DNA of 64,000 nucleotides from Kiritimatiellia bacterium (GTDB lineage: Bacteria > Verrucomicrobiota > Kiritimatiellia > UBA8416 > JABMPJ01): positions 120,001 to 184,000 of the forward strand of contig JASLOA010000045.1 of the NCBI GenBank assembly GCA_030745755.1. The letters are read 5' to 3'. The notes under the pieces are model-generated. The model made no database searches. It was not told the DNA's origin and worked only from the letters and a program-made list of their open reading frames with translations. Both the position numbers and the translations under genes were made by a program. The stretch's first letter is position 1. Each line of letters opens with the position of its first letter. Positions 40,894 to 50,781 of this stretch are shown here, one piece after another.

Positions 40894-43833
40894 ATGAACG
40901 AAGCACACGCACCCATACCCGCCACCGCGCGTCCTCAACCCATTGATCGACTGGTTTCGCTGCCGCCTGCCGCCTGTCCCGCCTTCAACGAGCATCTGGC
41001 CGGACGTTTCCGCGACACCTTTGTCACCTCCGATCCCCCGGGTTCTCAGCTCGGATCCGGCGGCGGCACAGCCCACCTTCTCACCGCGGCCTGGCAGGAC
41101 AAGCAGCCGGAGCGGCCCTTTATCGATTGGTTGAGCGACACCCGCAAGCTCATCATTCACGGAAGCGGGCAAAGCCGGCGTTTGCCCGGCTATGCGGCGT
41201 CGGGCAAGCCGCTCACGCCCATTCCCACGACGCCGGGTCGCTCAGACCAGCAGCCCGACCATTACCTGCTCGACCTTCAGATCCGTACCTACGAGTCGCT
41301 CTTGCGCCATGCGCCATCGCACTACCGGGTCATGCTTACCTGCGGCGACGTCTTCATTGAGCATAGCCACTGGCTGCCGGCATTCCCCGAGGCGGATGTG
41401 GTTATCTTTGGCCTGGAAGCATCAGCCGAGGAGGCCAGCCACCACGGCGTCATGCTGTGTCCTGCCAGCACGCCGGGAGAGCTCCATTCGTTTGTTCAGA
41501 AACCCTCACCCGAGACACTTCACAACCTGGGCCAGTCCTTCGTCTTCACGCTCGATACCGGCATCTGGCTCTTCAGCGAGCGGGCCGTCATGCTGCTCAT
41601 GGCGAAGTGCGGGTGGGACGCGGATGCAGGACACTTCCCGGGAGGCGCACCAGGGCTCTACGACATATTCTCAACGTTTGGCCCTGCCCTGGGAAGCGCC
41701 CCCACGGCGCCGGATCCGGAAATCAGTGCTTTGACCTGTGCCGTGATTCCCCTGTCGGACGCCCGCTTCTACCACTTCGGGACCAACCGCAGCCTTCTCG
41801 CCTCAGTACGCCACCTTCAGGAACCGGCCTTCGAACAGCGCTCTTTCGGACACGCCTCGTTTGACCCCCCCTTTCTCCCCGTTATCCAGCACGCTTCGGT
41901 TGAAGCCAAAGTGCGGACCCGCAATCGGCACATCTGGATAGAGAACTCGGTTCTGCCCGAGAGCTGGACGCTGAGCGAGCGGCACGTGCTGACCGGCATC
42001 CCGGAGAACGACTGGGAACTGGCCCTGGCACCTGGCTGCTGCATCGACGTAGCCCCGCTCGACAGTGGTGCGATCTGTCTGCGCGGTTACGGTTTTGATG
42101 ATGCGTTCAAGGGCCCTATGTCCGATCCGAGCACCACATGGTTCGAGCGACCCGCCCTGGACTGGTTCTCGCGCCGCGACATCGCACTGGATGAGGCCGG
42201 CATTGATCCGGATGCCGACATCCAGGCATGCCCCATCTTCCCGGCCCTGCCCTTGAATGAAGCCGACCCCGCCTTTGTTGCGTGGATCTTTGATCCCGAA
42301 CCGGAGCGGAATGCCACGTGCCGCCAACGCTGGATCGACTGTGAGCGCCTGTCGGCCCGTGATCTGCTCGGCCGCACCTCTGTCGGTGCGCTGCTTGGGT
42401 CGCGACATGCACACCTGCGAGCCGATTGGGCCGGTTTGGACCAGCAATCCTGGCTCGAGCGCTGCATGAGCCACGATCTCGCGGCGGCCTGCAAGCTATT
42501 CAAGCGGGACGGTATCACGCCCGTCGACCTGCCGCACAACGGCGACAGTGCGCTCGAGCTTGACCACATGCATGACCGCATGTGGCGCGCAGCCCTGGCC
42601 AGACCCGATGACGAGCAAGCCGCCGAGAGCCTTGAGCGCGACGCGTTCGGTATTCTGCGACAGGTGATTGTTCATGAGATGGAACAGACGCCGGTCCTGC
42701 CCCGCCGCAATGTTCTGGAAGACCAGATCGTCTGGGGACGGTCGCCTGTCCGCCTCGACCTTGCCGGCGGCTGGTCCGATACGCCGCCCTATTGCATCGA
42801 GAACGGAGGCCAGGTGGTCAACCTGGCGGTTGACCTCAATGGGCAGCCGCCCATCCATGTCTTCGGCTGCATCAGCGAGACACCTCACATTGTGCTGCGC
42901 TCCATCGACCTTGGTATCGACGAGGTGATCAGCACGTATGACGAGCTGGGCAGTTACGCCAAGCTGGGCAGCGGATTTGCGATTGCCCGCGCCGCGCTTG
43001 CGCTGGCCGGGTTTGAGCCTCGTTTTCATGCCGGCCACAGCTTCCCTGACCTGGCCGCTCAACTGTCGGACCAACTGGGTGGAGGCATTGAACTCAGCAT
43101 GGTTTGTGCAATACCCAAGGGCTCGGGGCTGGGCACCAGCAGCATCCTGGCCGCCACGCTGTTGGGCACCATAAGCGAACTGTGCGGACTCCACTGGACG
43201 CGCGACGAGATCTTCCAGCGCACGACGGCCCTGGAGCAGATGCTGACCTCTGGCGGTGGCTGGCAAGACCAGGTGGGCGGCATGACGCCCGGTCTGAAGC
43301 TGGTTGAGACCTGTCCCGGCCTGCTCCAGAAGCCCCTCGTCCGTAATCTCCCCGTGGCGTGGCTGGAAGAGCCGGAGCGCCGCAACTGCATGTTGCTCTA
43401 CTACACGGGGCTGACGCGCGTTGCCCACGACATCCTGGGAGAAATTGTCAGGGGCCTGTTCTTGAACTCGACCAGCCGGCTCAGCATTATTCGTGAGATT
43501 GGGAGTAACGCCTTTTACGTGGCCGATGCCGCCCAACGTGCATCCTGGCCTGATTTCTGTGAAGCCATCCGCCGCAGCTGGGTTCTGAACCAGCTCCTCG
43601 ATAGTGGCACCAACCCCGGTGCTGTCCAGCAGGTGATTGATCCCGTTTCCGACTACCTGAGCGGCTGCAAGCTGCTGGGCGCAGGTGGTGGCGGCTACAT
43701 GCTCATGTTGGCCAAGGATGAAAGCGCGGCACGCCGCATTCGCAGAACGCTTGACTCTCACCCGCCAAACTCACGCTCACGCTTCGTGGAGTTGGCAATC
43801 TCCCGGACCGGTTTCCAGGTCACACGAAGCTAA
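40894..43833 (+). CDS. fkp: Bifunctional L-fucokinase / GDP-L-fucose pyrophosphorylase
   Basis: A 979-residue two-domain enzyme. The N-terminal half has the pyrophosphorylase loop QLGSGGGTAHLLTAAW and blocks such as VMLTCGDVFIEHS and YHFGTNRSLL. The C-terminal half, from about residue 610, is a GHMP kinase: VWGRSPVRLDLAGGWSDTPP, IPKGSGLGTSSILAATLLGT (the ATP loop) and GAGGGGYMLML. It phosphorylates L-fucose and then makes GDP-L-fucose, as in the Bacteroides Fkp salvage pathway, feeding surface fucosylation. Length and order match Fkp. No strong ribosome binding site is seen before ATG at 40894. Confidence 0.92.
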   Translation: MNEAHAPIPATARPQPIDRLVSLPPAACPAFNEHLAGRFRDTFVTSDPPGSQLGSGGGTAHLLTAAWQDKQPERPFIDWLSDTRKLIIHGSGQSRRLPGYAASGKPLTPIPTTPGRSDQQPDHYLLDLQIRTYESLLRHAPSHYRVMLTCGDVFIEHSHWLPAFPEADVVIFGLEASAEEASHHGVMLCPASTPGELHSFVQKPSPETLHNLGQSFVFTLDTGIWLFSERAVMLLMAKCGWDADAGHFPGGAPGLYDIFSTFGPALGSAPTAPDPEISALTCAVIPLSDARFYHFGTNRSLLASVRHLQEPAFEQRSFGHASFDPPFLPVIQHASVEAKVRTRNRHIWIENSVLPESWTLSERHVLTGIPENDWELALAPGCCIDVAPLDSGAICLRGYGFDDAFKGPMSDPSTTWFERPALDWFSRRDIALDEAGIDPDADIQACPIFPALPLNEADPAFVAWIFDPEPERNATCRQRWIDCERLSARDLLGRTSVGALLGSRHAHLRADWAGLDQQSWLERCMSHDLAAACKLFKRDGITPVDLPHNGDSALELDHMHDRMWRAALARPDDEQAAESLERDAFGILRQVIVHEMEQTPVLPRRNVLEDQIVWGRSPVRLDLAGGWSDTPPYCIENGGQVVNLAVDLNGQPPIHVFGCISETPHIVLRSIDLGIDEVISTYDELGSYAKLGSGFAIARAALALAGFEPRFHAGHSFPDLAAQLSDQLGGGIELSMVCAIPKGSGLGTSSILAATLLGTISELCGLHWTRDEIFQRTTALEQMLTSGGGWQDQVGGMTPGLKLVETCPGLLQKPLVRNLPVAWLEEPERRNCMLLYYTGLTRVAHDILGEIVRGLFLNSTSRLSIIREIGSNAFYVADAAQRASWPDFCEAIRRSWVLNQLLDSGTNPGAVQQVIDPVSDYLSGCKLLGAGGGGYMLMLAKDESAARRIRRTLDSHPPNSRSRFVELAISRTGFQVTRS

Positions 43834-43857
43834 CCACATCCCGGTTGCCTCCCTTAG

Positions 43858-43994
43858 ATGGTAGGGCGTGGCGTCCCGCCGCGCCGTGAGCAAGGAAAGC
43901 GCATAGCGGGTGAGAGAAAAGCGTCAACTCCAGGCTCTCGATCTCCATGCACCGCGGCTTGCGCCCGGCGCGGCGGGGACGCCGCGCCCTACCA
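43858..43994. repeat. Palindromic repeat, family B copy 2, between convergent genes
   Basis: GGTAGGGCGTGGCGTCCCGC then CGCGCC (from 43859) pairs with GGCGCGGCGGGGACGCCGCG then CCCTACC (43967-43993), giving an almost perfect 26-base stem with an 80-base loop. It lies between the stops of fkp and malQ and could end transcription from both sides. It belongs to the same family as the repeat at 40707-40771. Confidence 0.75.
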
Positions 43995-44033
43995 CCGGTT
44001 GCGAACCAGACCAGGACCGATTGCCGGCCGTGG

Positions 44034-45560
44034 CTATAGGCGGCGACTGGAGACCGTCAGGCGCCGCATCCGCTGTTTGATTCCGTCTGAGATCTGGCCC
44101 GGATACAGCCGCCACTGCCAGTTGCCTCGGTCGGTACCCGGACGATTGATGCGAGCGTCGCTACCCAGGCCCAGGAGGTCCTGCACCGGAAAAACACAGA
44201 GGGACGCGCGCGACTTCATTCCCACCCGGATCAGGTCCCAGTGGATCTCACTACCATCGGTTCTGAGATAATCGAGTATCGCCTTGTGCTCTTCACGTAC
44301 CGACTTGACGGAGCGTGTGTCATGCTTGCCCGGCTCACTCGTGAACCAGCCTACCGTCGTGTCATTATCATGGGTACCGGTATAGACCACCGTATTGGTT
44401 CGCACGTGGTCGGGCCGGTAGTCCTCCGCCTTGGGATCCTCGCCGAAGGCAAACTGCAGAATGCTCATCCCCGGGAACTTAAACTCATCCCGTAGAGCCT
44501 CTACCTCGTCCGTAATGACTCCCAGATCTTCTGCAATGACGGGGAGATCACCCATAGCTTTCTCCATGGCCCTGAATATTGCCGCACCCGGCCCTTTGAC
44601 CCAGCGCCCTCCCGCTGCCGTCCTGGCCGATCCAGGCACTTCCCAGTGCGCTTCGAAACCCCGGAAATGGTCAATACGCACGATGTCGAGCAACTCCAGG
44701 GCACGACGCATTCGCGCAATCCACCACGCATAGCCGGTTTCAGCATGAACATCCCACCGGTAGAGAGGATTGCCCCACAGTTGCCCGGTCTTGCTGAAGT
44801 AATCAGGCGGCACACCCGATTGGACGGTCAGTCCGCCGCGCTCATCCAGCGTGAACAGAGCCGGGTGGCTCCACACATCCGCACTGTCGTGCGCCACGAA
44901 GATGGGGACATCACCAATGATGCTGATGCGTCGTCTGTGGCAGTAGACCCGCAAGGCATGCCACTGCCGTTCAAACAGGAACTGGCGAATCTTGGCATAC
45001 CGGATCCCCGTTGCAAGCTCGGTCTCAGCATCTGCCAGGGCTTCAGGATCCCGTCCGGCCAGTCCCCGGGCCCAGCGGATCCACGGACGACCCGAGCGGG
45101 ACGTCTTGATGGCTGCGAAAAGGGCGTAGTCATCCAGCCAGGCCTGCTGGTCGGCACAGTAGGCATCAAACTCGTCTCGCAGTTCGCTGGAGGCACGGCG
45201 CAAGAAACTGCGGCACACCGTATCCAGAATTGCCATACGCTCCGGGATGACCTCTCCGTAATTGATCCTGCCCTCACCGAACGCTGCCAGTGAATCCAGG
45301 CGACGACGATCAAGCAGTCCGTCAGCTACGAGATCATCAAAGCTGATCAGAACCGGGTTGCCCGCAAACGTAGAGAGCGACTGATAGGGCGAGTCGCCGT
45401 AGCCCGTGGGGCCGAGCGGAAGAACCTGCCAGACGTGCTGCCCCATCTCCACGAGATCATCCACAAACGCACGTGCCGCCGGCCCAATATCGCCAATTCC
45501 ATAAGGCCCCGCCAAACTGGTCGGATGCAGCAACAGGCCGCTCTGTCTTGCTTTCCTCAT
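44034..45560 (-). CDS. malQ: 4-alpha-Glucanotransferase
   Basis: A 508-residue GH77 enzyme that disproportionates maltodextrins and helps use glycogen or starch. Motifs: RQSGLLLHPTSLAGPYGIGD, QVLPLGPTGYGDSPYQSLST, ISIIGDVPIFVAHDSADVWS (GDVPIYV block), IVRIDHFRGFEAHWEVP (catalytic Asp in RIDHFRG), VIAEDLGVITDEVEALRDE (catalytic Glu) and TGTHDNDTTVGWF (transition-state Asp). All catalytic residues are present. It converges on fkp with a palindrome between. The ATG at 45560 has GGATAA upstream. Confidence 0.94.
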   Translation of the reverse strand: MRKARQSGLLLHPTSLAGPYGIGDIGPAARAFVDDLVEMGQHVWQVLPLGPTGYGDSPYQSLSTFAGNPVLISFDDLVADGLLDRRRLDSLAAFGEGRINYGEVIPERMAILDTVCRSFLRRASSELRDEFDAYCADQQAWLDDYALFAAIKTSRSGRPWIRWARGLAGRDPEALADAETELATGIRYAKIRQFLFERQWHALRVYCHRRRISIIGDVPIFVAHDSADVWSHPALFTLDERGGLTVQSGVPPDYFSKTGQLWGNPLYRWDVHAETGYAWWIARMRRALELLDIVRIDHFRGFEAHWEVPGSARTAAGGRWVKGPGAAIFRAMEKAMGDLPVIAEDLGVITDEVEALRDEFKFPGMSILQFAFGEDPKAEDYRPDHVRTNTVVYTGTHDNDTTVGWFTSEPGKHDTRSVKSVREEHKAILDYLRTDGSEIHWDLIRVGMKSRASLCVFPVQDLLGLGSDARINRPGTDRGNWQWRLYPGQISDGIKQRMRRLTVSSRRL

Positions 45561-45741
45561 TACTAAGCATTATCCCATGCGCGCGGCATGGAACGCCATA
45601 CCAAAAAAGGAGAAGGAAGCGTTTTGGGAAGCGCGTGGCGCGTGGCGACCGGGCCGCCTCACACGCGCCATGGCATCAACGTGCCTGATCCGTCACGCTT
45701 CAGTTCGGCCGGCAGAGCCAGGCGTGGCCTGGTCAATGGCC

Positions 45742-46176
45742 TCACACCCACTTGTTGTAGCTGTGCAGAATCAGAAAGGTTTCCGTTCGGGTCAGCCCCT
45801 CGATCTGCGAGAGCTCTTCGGTCAGGAAGCTGATCAGCCCCCGGTTTGAGTCCACCAGTACTTCGATCATGATATCGTACTGACCTGATATGACCGAGGC
45901 AGACAGCACGTGGTCCAGCTCTGCGATTTCGCGGGCCTTGGTGTCGAGCAAGCGCGATTCGGTCACGCTCACGGCCACCATGGCCAATTGCTGGGCGGCC
46001 AGACGGTTCGGATCGCGCAGGGCACGGATCTTGAGGATGCCGGCATTCTGCAGCCGTTTGACGCGCTGGCGGACGGTCGATTCCGATACACCCATCTTTC
46101 GTGCCAGGTCCGTATTGGCCATGTTGCCGGCCGAAAGCGCGTTGATGATATCCCAGTCGGTCTTGTCCGGGGTCAT
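45742..46176 (-). CDS. Lrp/AsnC-family transcriptional regulator
   Basis: A 144-residue regulator. The N-terminal HTH is TDWDIINALSAGNMANTDLA then RKMGVSESTVRQRVKRLQNAG. The C-terminal RAM/ligand domain spans AMVAVSVTESRL through SVISGQYDIMIEVLVDSNRG to TETFLILHSYNKWV. Lrp-like proteins bind amino acids and act as octamers. ATG at 46176 overlaps the stop of the alanine dehydrogenase gene (ATGA), and AGGTG lies six bases upstream, so a longer frame to 46242 is not needed. It probably responds to alanine and controls ald and itself. Confidence 0.9.
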   Translation of the reverse strand: MTPDKTDWDIINALSAGNMANTDLARKMGVSESTVRQRVKRLQNAGILKIRALRDPNRLAAQQLAMVAVSVTESRLLDTKAREIAELDHVLSASVISGQYDIMIEVLVDSNRGLISFLTEELSQIEGLTRTETFLILHSYNKWV

Positions 46177-47288
46177 CGCAGCACCTGCATAAGATCGGCG
46201 CAGGGCAACCCAAGACTTTCGGCCACACGGGGATGGACACACTGCCCGCCGTAGGTGTTGACACCGCGTGCCAGCGGTGCGCTGCGTCGGCAGGCTTCCT
46301 CGAGCCCCAGGTCGGCGATGGCAATGCCGTGTCCCAGCGTGGTACTGGTCAGAGCGAGCGTGGATGTCAAGGCCACCACGCCCGGCATGTTGGCCACGCA
46401 GTAGTGCACGATACCCGCCTCTGTGAAGACCGGATCGTCGTGGCTCGTGGCGCGCGTGGTTTCGCAGCAGCCGCCCTGGTCGACTGCTACGTCAACGATC
46501 ACCGCGCCGGGCTTCATGATGTCCAGATGCTCACGCGTGATGAGCTTGGGGGCGGATCCGCCGGTGATGAGTACGGCACCGACGACCACGTCTGCTTCCG
46601 CGACTGCCGTTTCCAGGTTACTTGCCGTGCTGTAGAGGGTGTTGATGCGCGTGCCGAAAATGTCATCCATGTAGGCCAGCCGCTCGGCGCTGATATCGAG
46701 GATCGTCACGTCCGCACCGATACCCACCGCGATCTTGCACGCGTTGATTCCGACCGTCCCGGCCCCGATGATCACGATGCGCCCGCGCCGCACCCCCGGA
46801 ACGCCGCCCAGCAACACACCGCGACCGCCGTAAGGCTTCTCCAGGTATTTGGCGCCTTCCTGAATGGACAGACGCCCGGCAATCTCGCTCATGGGCTTGA
46901 GGCAAGGAAGGAGTCCATTGTCCTCCTCGATCGTTTCATAGGCTACGCCACTCACCTTGTGATCAAGCAGAGCCTGGGCCAGCTCGGGGGCGGGTGCCAG
47001 GTGCAGGTAGGTGTAGAGAATCTGATTCTCGCGAAGGAGGGCGCATTCGTCCGGCTGGGGCTCCTTCACTTTCACCACCATGTCGGCTCCGGCAAAGACC
47101 TCCTCGCGTGAAGAGACGATGGCAGCACCCGCGTCGGCATACTCGCTGTCGGGATACCCCGTACCTTCACCGGCAGCAGCTTCAATCAACACCTCGTGTC
47201 CGTGGGCCACATACCGTCGCACGCAATGCGGTGTCAGTCCCACCCGATACTCGTGACGCTTGATTTCTTTAACCGTTCCCACTCTCAC
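46173..47288 (-). CDS. ald: Alanine dehydrogenase
   Basis: A 371-residue enzyme that interconverts L-alanine and pyruvate plus ammonia with NAD. Motifs: VGTVKEIKRHEYRVGLTPHC, AGADMVVKVKEPQPDE (Lys in substrate site), LYTYLHLAPAPELAQAL, PLMSEIAGRLS-like CLKPMSEIAGRLSIQEGAKY, IVIIGAGTVGINACKIAVGI (NAD fold) and VDQGGCCETTRATSHDDPVF. GTG at 47288, with AAGGGGGG before it, gives exactly the family length; a longer frame to 47384 lacks homology. Its stop overlaps the start of the lrp-like gene by four bases. Confidence 0.94.
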   Translation of the reverse strand: MRVGTVKEIKRHEYRVGLTPHCVRRYVAHGHEVLIEAAAGEGTGYPDSEYADAGAAIVSSREEVFAGADMVVKVKEPQPDECALLRENQILYTYLHLAPAPELAQALLDHKVSGVAYETIEEDNGLLPCLKPMSEIAGRLSIQEGAKYLEKPYGGRGVLLGGVPGVRRGRIVIIGAGTVGINACKIAVGIGADVTILDISAERLAYMDDIFGTRINTLYSTASNLETAVAEADVVVGAVLITGGSAPKLITREHLDIMKPGAVIVDVAVDQGGCCETTRATSHDDPVFTEAGIVHYCVANMPGVVALTSTLALTSTTLGHGIAIADLGLEEACRRSAPLARGVNTYGGQCVHPRVAESLGLPCADLMQVLR

Positions 47289-47529
47289 GTGCCCCCCCTT
47301 AGCGATGATAATGCGATCCACACCAGCTGCATGCAACGATAGTCGTAGATACTGATCAGTACAAGCACGATATTCGTGCCGCAACGGCAGGATGGGCTTT
47401 CCATTTGGACCAGTGAACGTGCAGCATCTCTGCCTCGATTGCGGTCACTCCAGACTGGCTGCATCGGGAAGATCACTCCTCACCGCACACTCCCTTCGCT
47501 GGTGCGAAACACCGAGATACCCGAGCGAG

Positions 47530-47592
47530 AAACACCCAAGTATCCAAAGACCCAAAGAAATCCGGCGCTTCCGGGTTTTCCGGGTGTTTTTT
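47530..47592 (+). terminator. Possible terminator in the ald-tmRNA gap
   Basis: AAACACCC (47530-47537) pairs with GGGTGTTT (47582-47589), enclosing a small CCGG-CGCTT-CCGG hairpin, and six T follow. It would work on the plus strand, but no plus-strand gene lies upstream, so its target is unclear. The rest of 47,289-47,687 holds no gene I can support. Confidence 0.3.
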
Positions 47593-47687
47593 CATTGGCC
47601 TATATGCAGTCAGGAACTCGAAAGACCGTTTAAGTCGGTCGATTAAGGGTATCCAAGTAAGTGAGGCGTTCGGCAACTACGCCGAGG

Positions 47688-47724
47688 CAGGCTTCGTCCT
47701 CCGCTGCGCTACGGACGAAGCCTG
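47688..47724. repeat. Perfect palindrome at the tmRNA 3' end (family C)
   Basis: CAGGCTTCGTCC (47688-47699) pairs perfectly with GGACGAAGCCTG (47713-47724) around a 13-base loop. Its last two bases overlap the tmRNA 3' end. No U run follows on the minus strand, so it resembles an inserted repeat more than an intrinsic terminator, though it may stop tmRNA transcription or mark 3' processing. Confidence 0.75.
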
Positions 47725-48076
47725 GAGGCGGCGGGAATCGAACCCGCGTCCGAAATAGAGTCACTCAAGCTTCTACGTGTGTGTTCTGTCGTTAAGTCTC
47801 GCCACTGTAACTGCAGACAAACATGCCATTACAGCCGCCAGTCTCAGCATGGTTTCACCGTCATAGCCTGAGACGCACTATGATGACTATCCTGCTGTCG
47901 TCGCCTCGGTCCGCCTAGCAGGTGTCGGCGGCGAGACGCGTTGCTTTTATTTAAGCAGCGAGAGCTAATTCAGTATCAGCACTTAATGTTTTTGCCCGGA
48001 TGTTTAACGAGGCCAACCAGACATCCTCGACACGCAACCTAAGCTTCAACCATCCCGTCGAAACCTTGGCGCCCCC
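47723..48076 (-). ncRNA. ssrA: Transfer-messenger RNA
   Basis: A 354-base tmRNA on the minus strand. The 5' end GGGGGCG pairs with CGCCTCC at the 3' end, leaving A as discriminator; CCA is not encoded. GGTTTCGACGGGATGG near the 5' end and the T arm GGACGCGGGTTCGATTCCCG are typical. The resume frame reads GCA AAA ACA ... TAA TAA-like and encodes the tag AKTLSADTELALAA, ending in the protease-recognised LAA. With SmpB it frees stalled ribosomes and tags the unfinished protein for degradation. Pseudoknot pairs can be seen, for example around GAGACG/CGTCTC after the tag. Confidence 0.95.
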
Positions 48077-48093
48077 AATAAAGAGGTAACACT

Positions 48094-48122
48094 AGTATCC
48101 CGCACCTATCATCAACAGTAAA
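48094..48122 (-). promoter_or_regulatory. Probable tmRNA promoter
   Basis: On the minus strand TTTACT (48122-48117), 17 bases, then GATACT (48099-48094). Each box matches the sigma-70 consensus at four of six positions. Transcription would start near 48087, about ten bases before the mature 5' end. Confidence 0.4.
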
Positions 48123-48148
48123 GCGGCATCTGACTGGAACAGGACAGG

Positions 48149-48592
48149 TTAGCGGGCGCGGTTCTTGGCAATATTGACGACCATCTTGCGTCCCTGGTAC
48201 TCCTTACCATCAAGCGCCTTGGTGACCTTGTCGCTCGTGGCACGGTCGGCCATCTGCACGAAGGCATAGCCCTTCGACTTGTCGTTGAAGCTGTTCGTGA
48301 TGAGCCGCACGCTGTTGACGCGGCCGAAATCACCCAGCATACGCGTCAGGTCCTTCTCCGAAATATCGTAGGACAGGTTGCCCACGTAGAGCTCAGGATT
48401 GCCCTTGATATTGCTCGGAGTCTTGCGAGGGCGTCCCCCACCCTTGCCACCACGACGTTTGCGTGACTTGGACTTGCCGCCCAGCGGTGACGGCAGGGCA
48501 CGACCTGCCAGCACGCCCACTACAAACCAGGCGAGACTGACAACGGCCAACAGAATCATCGGCGTGGTGCTGCAACTATAGAATGACAACAT
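48149..48592 (-). CDS. Membrane-anchored RRM-type RNA-binding protein
   Basis: A 147-residue protein with one N-terminal membrane helix (MILLAVVSLAWFVVGVLAG), a very basic Arg/Lys/Gly linker (GGKSKSRKRRGGKGGGRPRK) and a full RRM domain: RNP2 is LYVGNLSYDI and RNP1 is KGYAFVQM, with helix ISEKDLTRMLGDFG between. RRM proteins bind single-stranded RNA and are common as small soluble proteins in cyanobacteria and PVC bacteria; an anchored form is unusual and suggests membrane-linked RNA work. It lies between the tmRNA and rpoD on the same strand. Confidence 0.88.
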   Translation of the reverse strand: MLSFYSCSTTPMILLAVVSLAWFVVGVLAGRALPSPLGGKSKSRKRRGGKGGGRPRKTPSNIKGNPELYVGNLSYDISEKDLTRMLGDFGRVNSVRLITNSFNDKSKGYAFVQMADRATSDKVTKALDGKEYQGRKMVVNIAKNRAR

Positions 48593-48664
48593 GGATACTT
48601 CTCCTCGGGGATATGCGGCATTCGCCGCGGGGTTAGGGCAAATGAGAAAAGACAGAACGTCCGC

Positions 48665-50659
48665 CTAGCGTAATTCAAGGAATCCTTCCAGTTTTCTCAT
48701 TCGTGTCGGGTGCCGCAGTTTACGTAACGCCTTGGCTTCAATCTGCCGAATGCGTTCACGCGTTACGCTGAACTCGCGCCCAACCTCTTCAAGGGTACGT
48801 GAGTACCCGTCGGTCAATCCGAAGCGGTAATCGAGCACTGCCCGCTCCCGTTCGGTCAACGTGTCCAGAACGTTCCTGAGCCGATCCTTCAGCATGCTGT
48901 AGGCGGTCATTTCAGAGGGATTCTCAGCCGACTTATCTTCGATGAAGTCACCAAAATGGGCATCATCGCCGTCGCCAACCGGACTTTGCAGTGAAATCGG
49001 CTGCTGCGCCATCTTGTAGACAGCGCGCACCCGCTCCACCGGCAAGTCCATTTCCTCTGCGGCTTCCTCGGGAGTGGGCTCTCGCCCCAGTTCCTGGACC
49101 AGTTTCTTCTGCACCCGCAGAAGCTTGTTGATTGTTTCGATCATGTGCACCGGGATACGGATCGTGCGGGCCTGGTCAGCGATCGCACGCGTGGCCGCCT
49201 GGCGGATCCACCAGGTTGCGTAGGTGCTGAACTTGTACCCGCGCCGGTACTCGAACTTCTCCACCGCCTTCATCAGACCGGTGTTTCCTTCCTGGATCAG
49301 GTCAAGGAAGGAGAGCCCGCGATTCATATACTTCTTCACGATACTGATCACGAGGCGCAGGTTGGCCTCGACCATTTCGGTGCGCGCCTGTTGCCCCTTG
49401 CGCATATGGAGACGCATCTCCTGGATGAACGTCTTCACATCCTCACGACTGATGCAGAACTCGTGCTCCAGCTCGCGCAGCAGTTTACGGTTCGCCGACA
49501 GGTCACGCTCGCGCTTCTTGCTCGGACGCCGTTTCAGCAGGACATCCTGGTGGCGCAGAGACTGCAGGAATATCTGGCTGCGCTTGTCTACCTCGCCGGC
49601 CATCTGTTCGATCACCTTCTGCTTAAAGTGCAGCTCGTTGAAGCTCGTGCTCAGCTTCTCCCGCGTCTTGATCATGGCCTTCTGGCGACGCGCCTTAACC
49701 TGGTCGGAAACACCCCGCTTGGCCGACTCCGTATACTGCTTCTCAAGGAGCTGATGCGAGCGGTCTATGCCCTTCTTGATGCCGGGAAGCAGCCCCATGT
49801 AGTCCTCGCGGCTGTCCACGAACTTGTCGATTACAATACGGTCAAAGCGCTCCTCGCTATTCTCTAACCGCTGCACAAGCTCAAGATACTTCCCCGGAGC
49901 ACTCCCGATCTCGTTGAACATGGCCTTCACACCGATCTCGGCCTTCTCAATCCGCTTACAGATCTCGACTTCCTGCTCACGGGTCAGCAGCGGCACCTGC
50001 CCCATCTGGTGCAGATACATACGGATAGGATCATCGAAGAAGTCGAGCTTGGCACGGCCGCTGGCGGTCTTCTTGGCGGATTTCTTCTTATAGCGATCAA
50101 CGTCCGCGGACTCGATGATCTCGATATCCATTCCCCTCAGCAGTGCGAGGTAACCGCCCACCTCATCCGCCGTAATCACGTCATCGGGAAGGGTCTCATT
50201 GATATCCTCGAACGTGAGGTAGCCCTGATCCTCGGCCAGCTTGATCAGTTCCTTGATCTTCTCGCTTCGTTCCTCGCGCTTCTTGGGATCGAGGGCGTAC
50301 TGTTCCGCCTGCTGGTCCTCACTGGGCCCGACTTCCACTTCAACGACCTCTTCAGCCTCTTGCCGCTCAATCGGGTTCCCATCGGCATCCAGTTCTACCG
50401 GGGTCTCTTCATCATCCTTCGCTGCGCCCGGAACCTGGGCATCGACCTTGGCAGCCTTACTCTTGGCTGGCGCGGTCTTGGCAGAGCTCTTCTTCTTGGC
50501 CGCAGCCTTCTTTGCGGCAGGTTTCGTGGTCTTGGCGGCTGGCTTGGATTTTACAGATTTCTTGACCTTTGCGGGAGTCTTCCTGGTCGATTTAGAGGAA
50601 ACTTTCGCGCCTGCCCTGGTTGGCTTAGCACGAGACGAAGAAACCTTTTTTACAGCCAT
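48665..50659 (-). CDS. rpoD: RNA polymerase primary sigma factor (sigma-70)
   Basis: About 664 residues. A 130-residue Ala/Lys-rich then acidic N-terminal extension precedes region 1.1 ([20 protein letters not shown]). Region 1.2 is [20 protein letters not shown], region 2 is [20 protein letters not shown] ... [20 protein letters not shown], region 3 is [16 protein letters not shown] [20 protein letters not shown], and region 4 is [29 protein letters not shown]. It directs most housekeeping transcription. ATG at 50659 starts [12 protein letters not shown] at 50677, with GGAGAG eleven bases before, would add six residues. The histone-like Lys/Ala tail is typical of some PVC sigma factors by my recollection. 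Confidence 0.95.
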   Translation of the reverse strand: MAVKKVSSSRAKPTRAGAKVSSKSTRKTPAKVKKSVKSKPAAKTTKPAAKKAAAKKKSSAKTAPAKSKAAKVDAQVPGAAKDDEETPVELDADGNPIERQEAEEVVEVEVGPSEDQQAEQYALDPKKREERSEKIKELIKLAEDQGYLTFEDINETLPDDVITADEVGGYLALLRGMDIEIIESADVDRYKKKSAKKTASGRAKLDFFDDPIRMYLHQMGQVPLLTREQEVEICKRIEKAEIGVKAMFNEIGSAPGKYLELVQRLENSEERFDRIVIDKFVDSREDYMGLLPGIKKGIDRSHQLLEKQYTESAKRGVSDQVKARRQKAMIKTREKLSTSFNELHFKQKVIEQMAGEVDKRSQIFLQSLRHQDVLLKRRPSKKRERDLSANRKLLRELEHEFCISREDVKTFIQEMRLHMRKGQQARTEMVEANLRLVISIVKKYMNRGLSFLDLIQEGNTGLMKAVEKFEYRRGYKFSTYATWWIRQAATRAIADQARTIRIPVHMIETINKLLRVQKKLVQELGREPTPEEAAEEMDLPVERVRAVYKMAQQPISLQSPVGDGDDAHFGDFIEDKSAENPSEMTAYSMLKDRLRNVLDTLTERERAVLDYRFGLTDGYSRTLEEVGREFSVTRERIRQIEAKALRKLRHPTRMRKLEGFLELR

Positions 50660-50781
50660 TAGATACACCCCACCCATTGTAGAAACTTCTCTCCTTTTGA
50701 GGAGAAAAAACGCGGGATTATATGAGCCTGAGAGACCTCATGCAAGCCCGAAACAGTAGAAATTGTCGTAACATAAGGACT

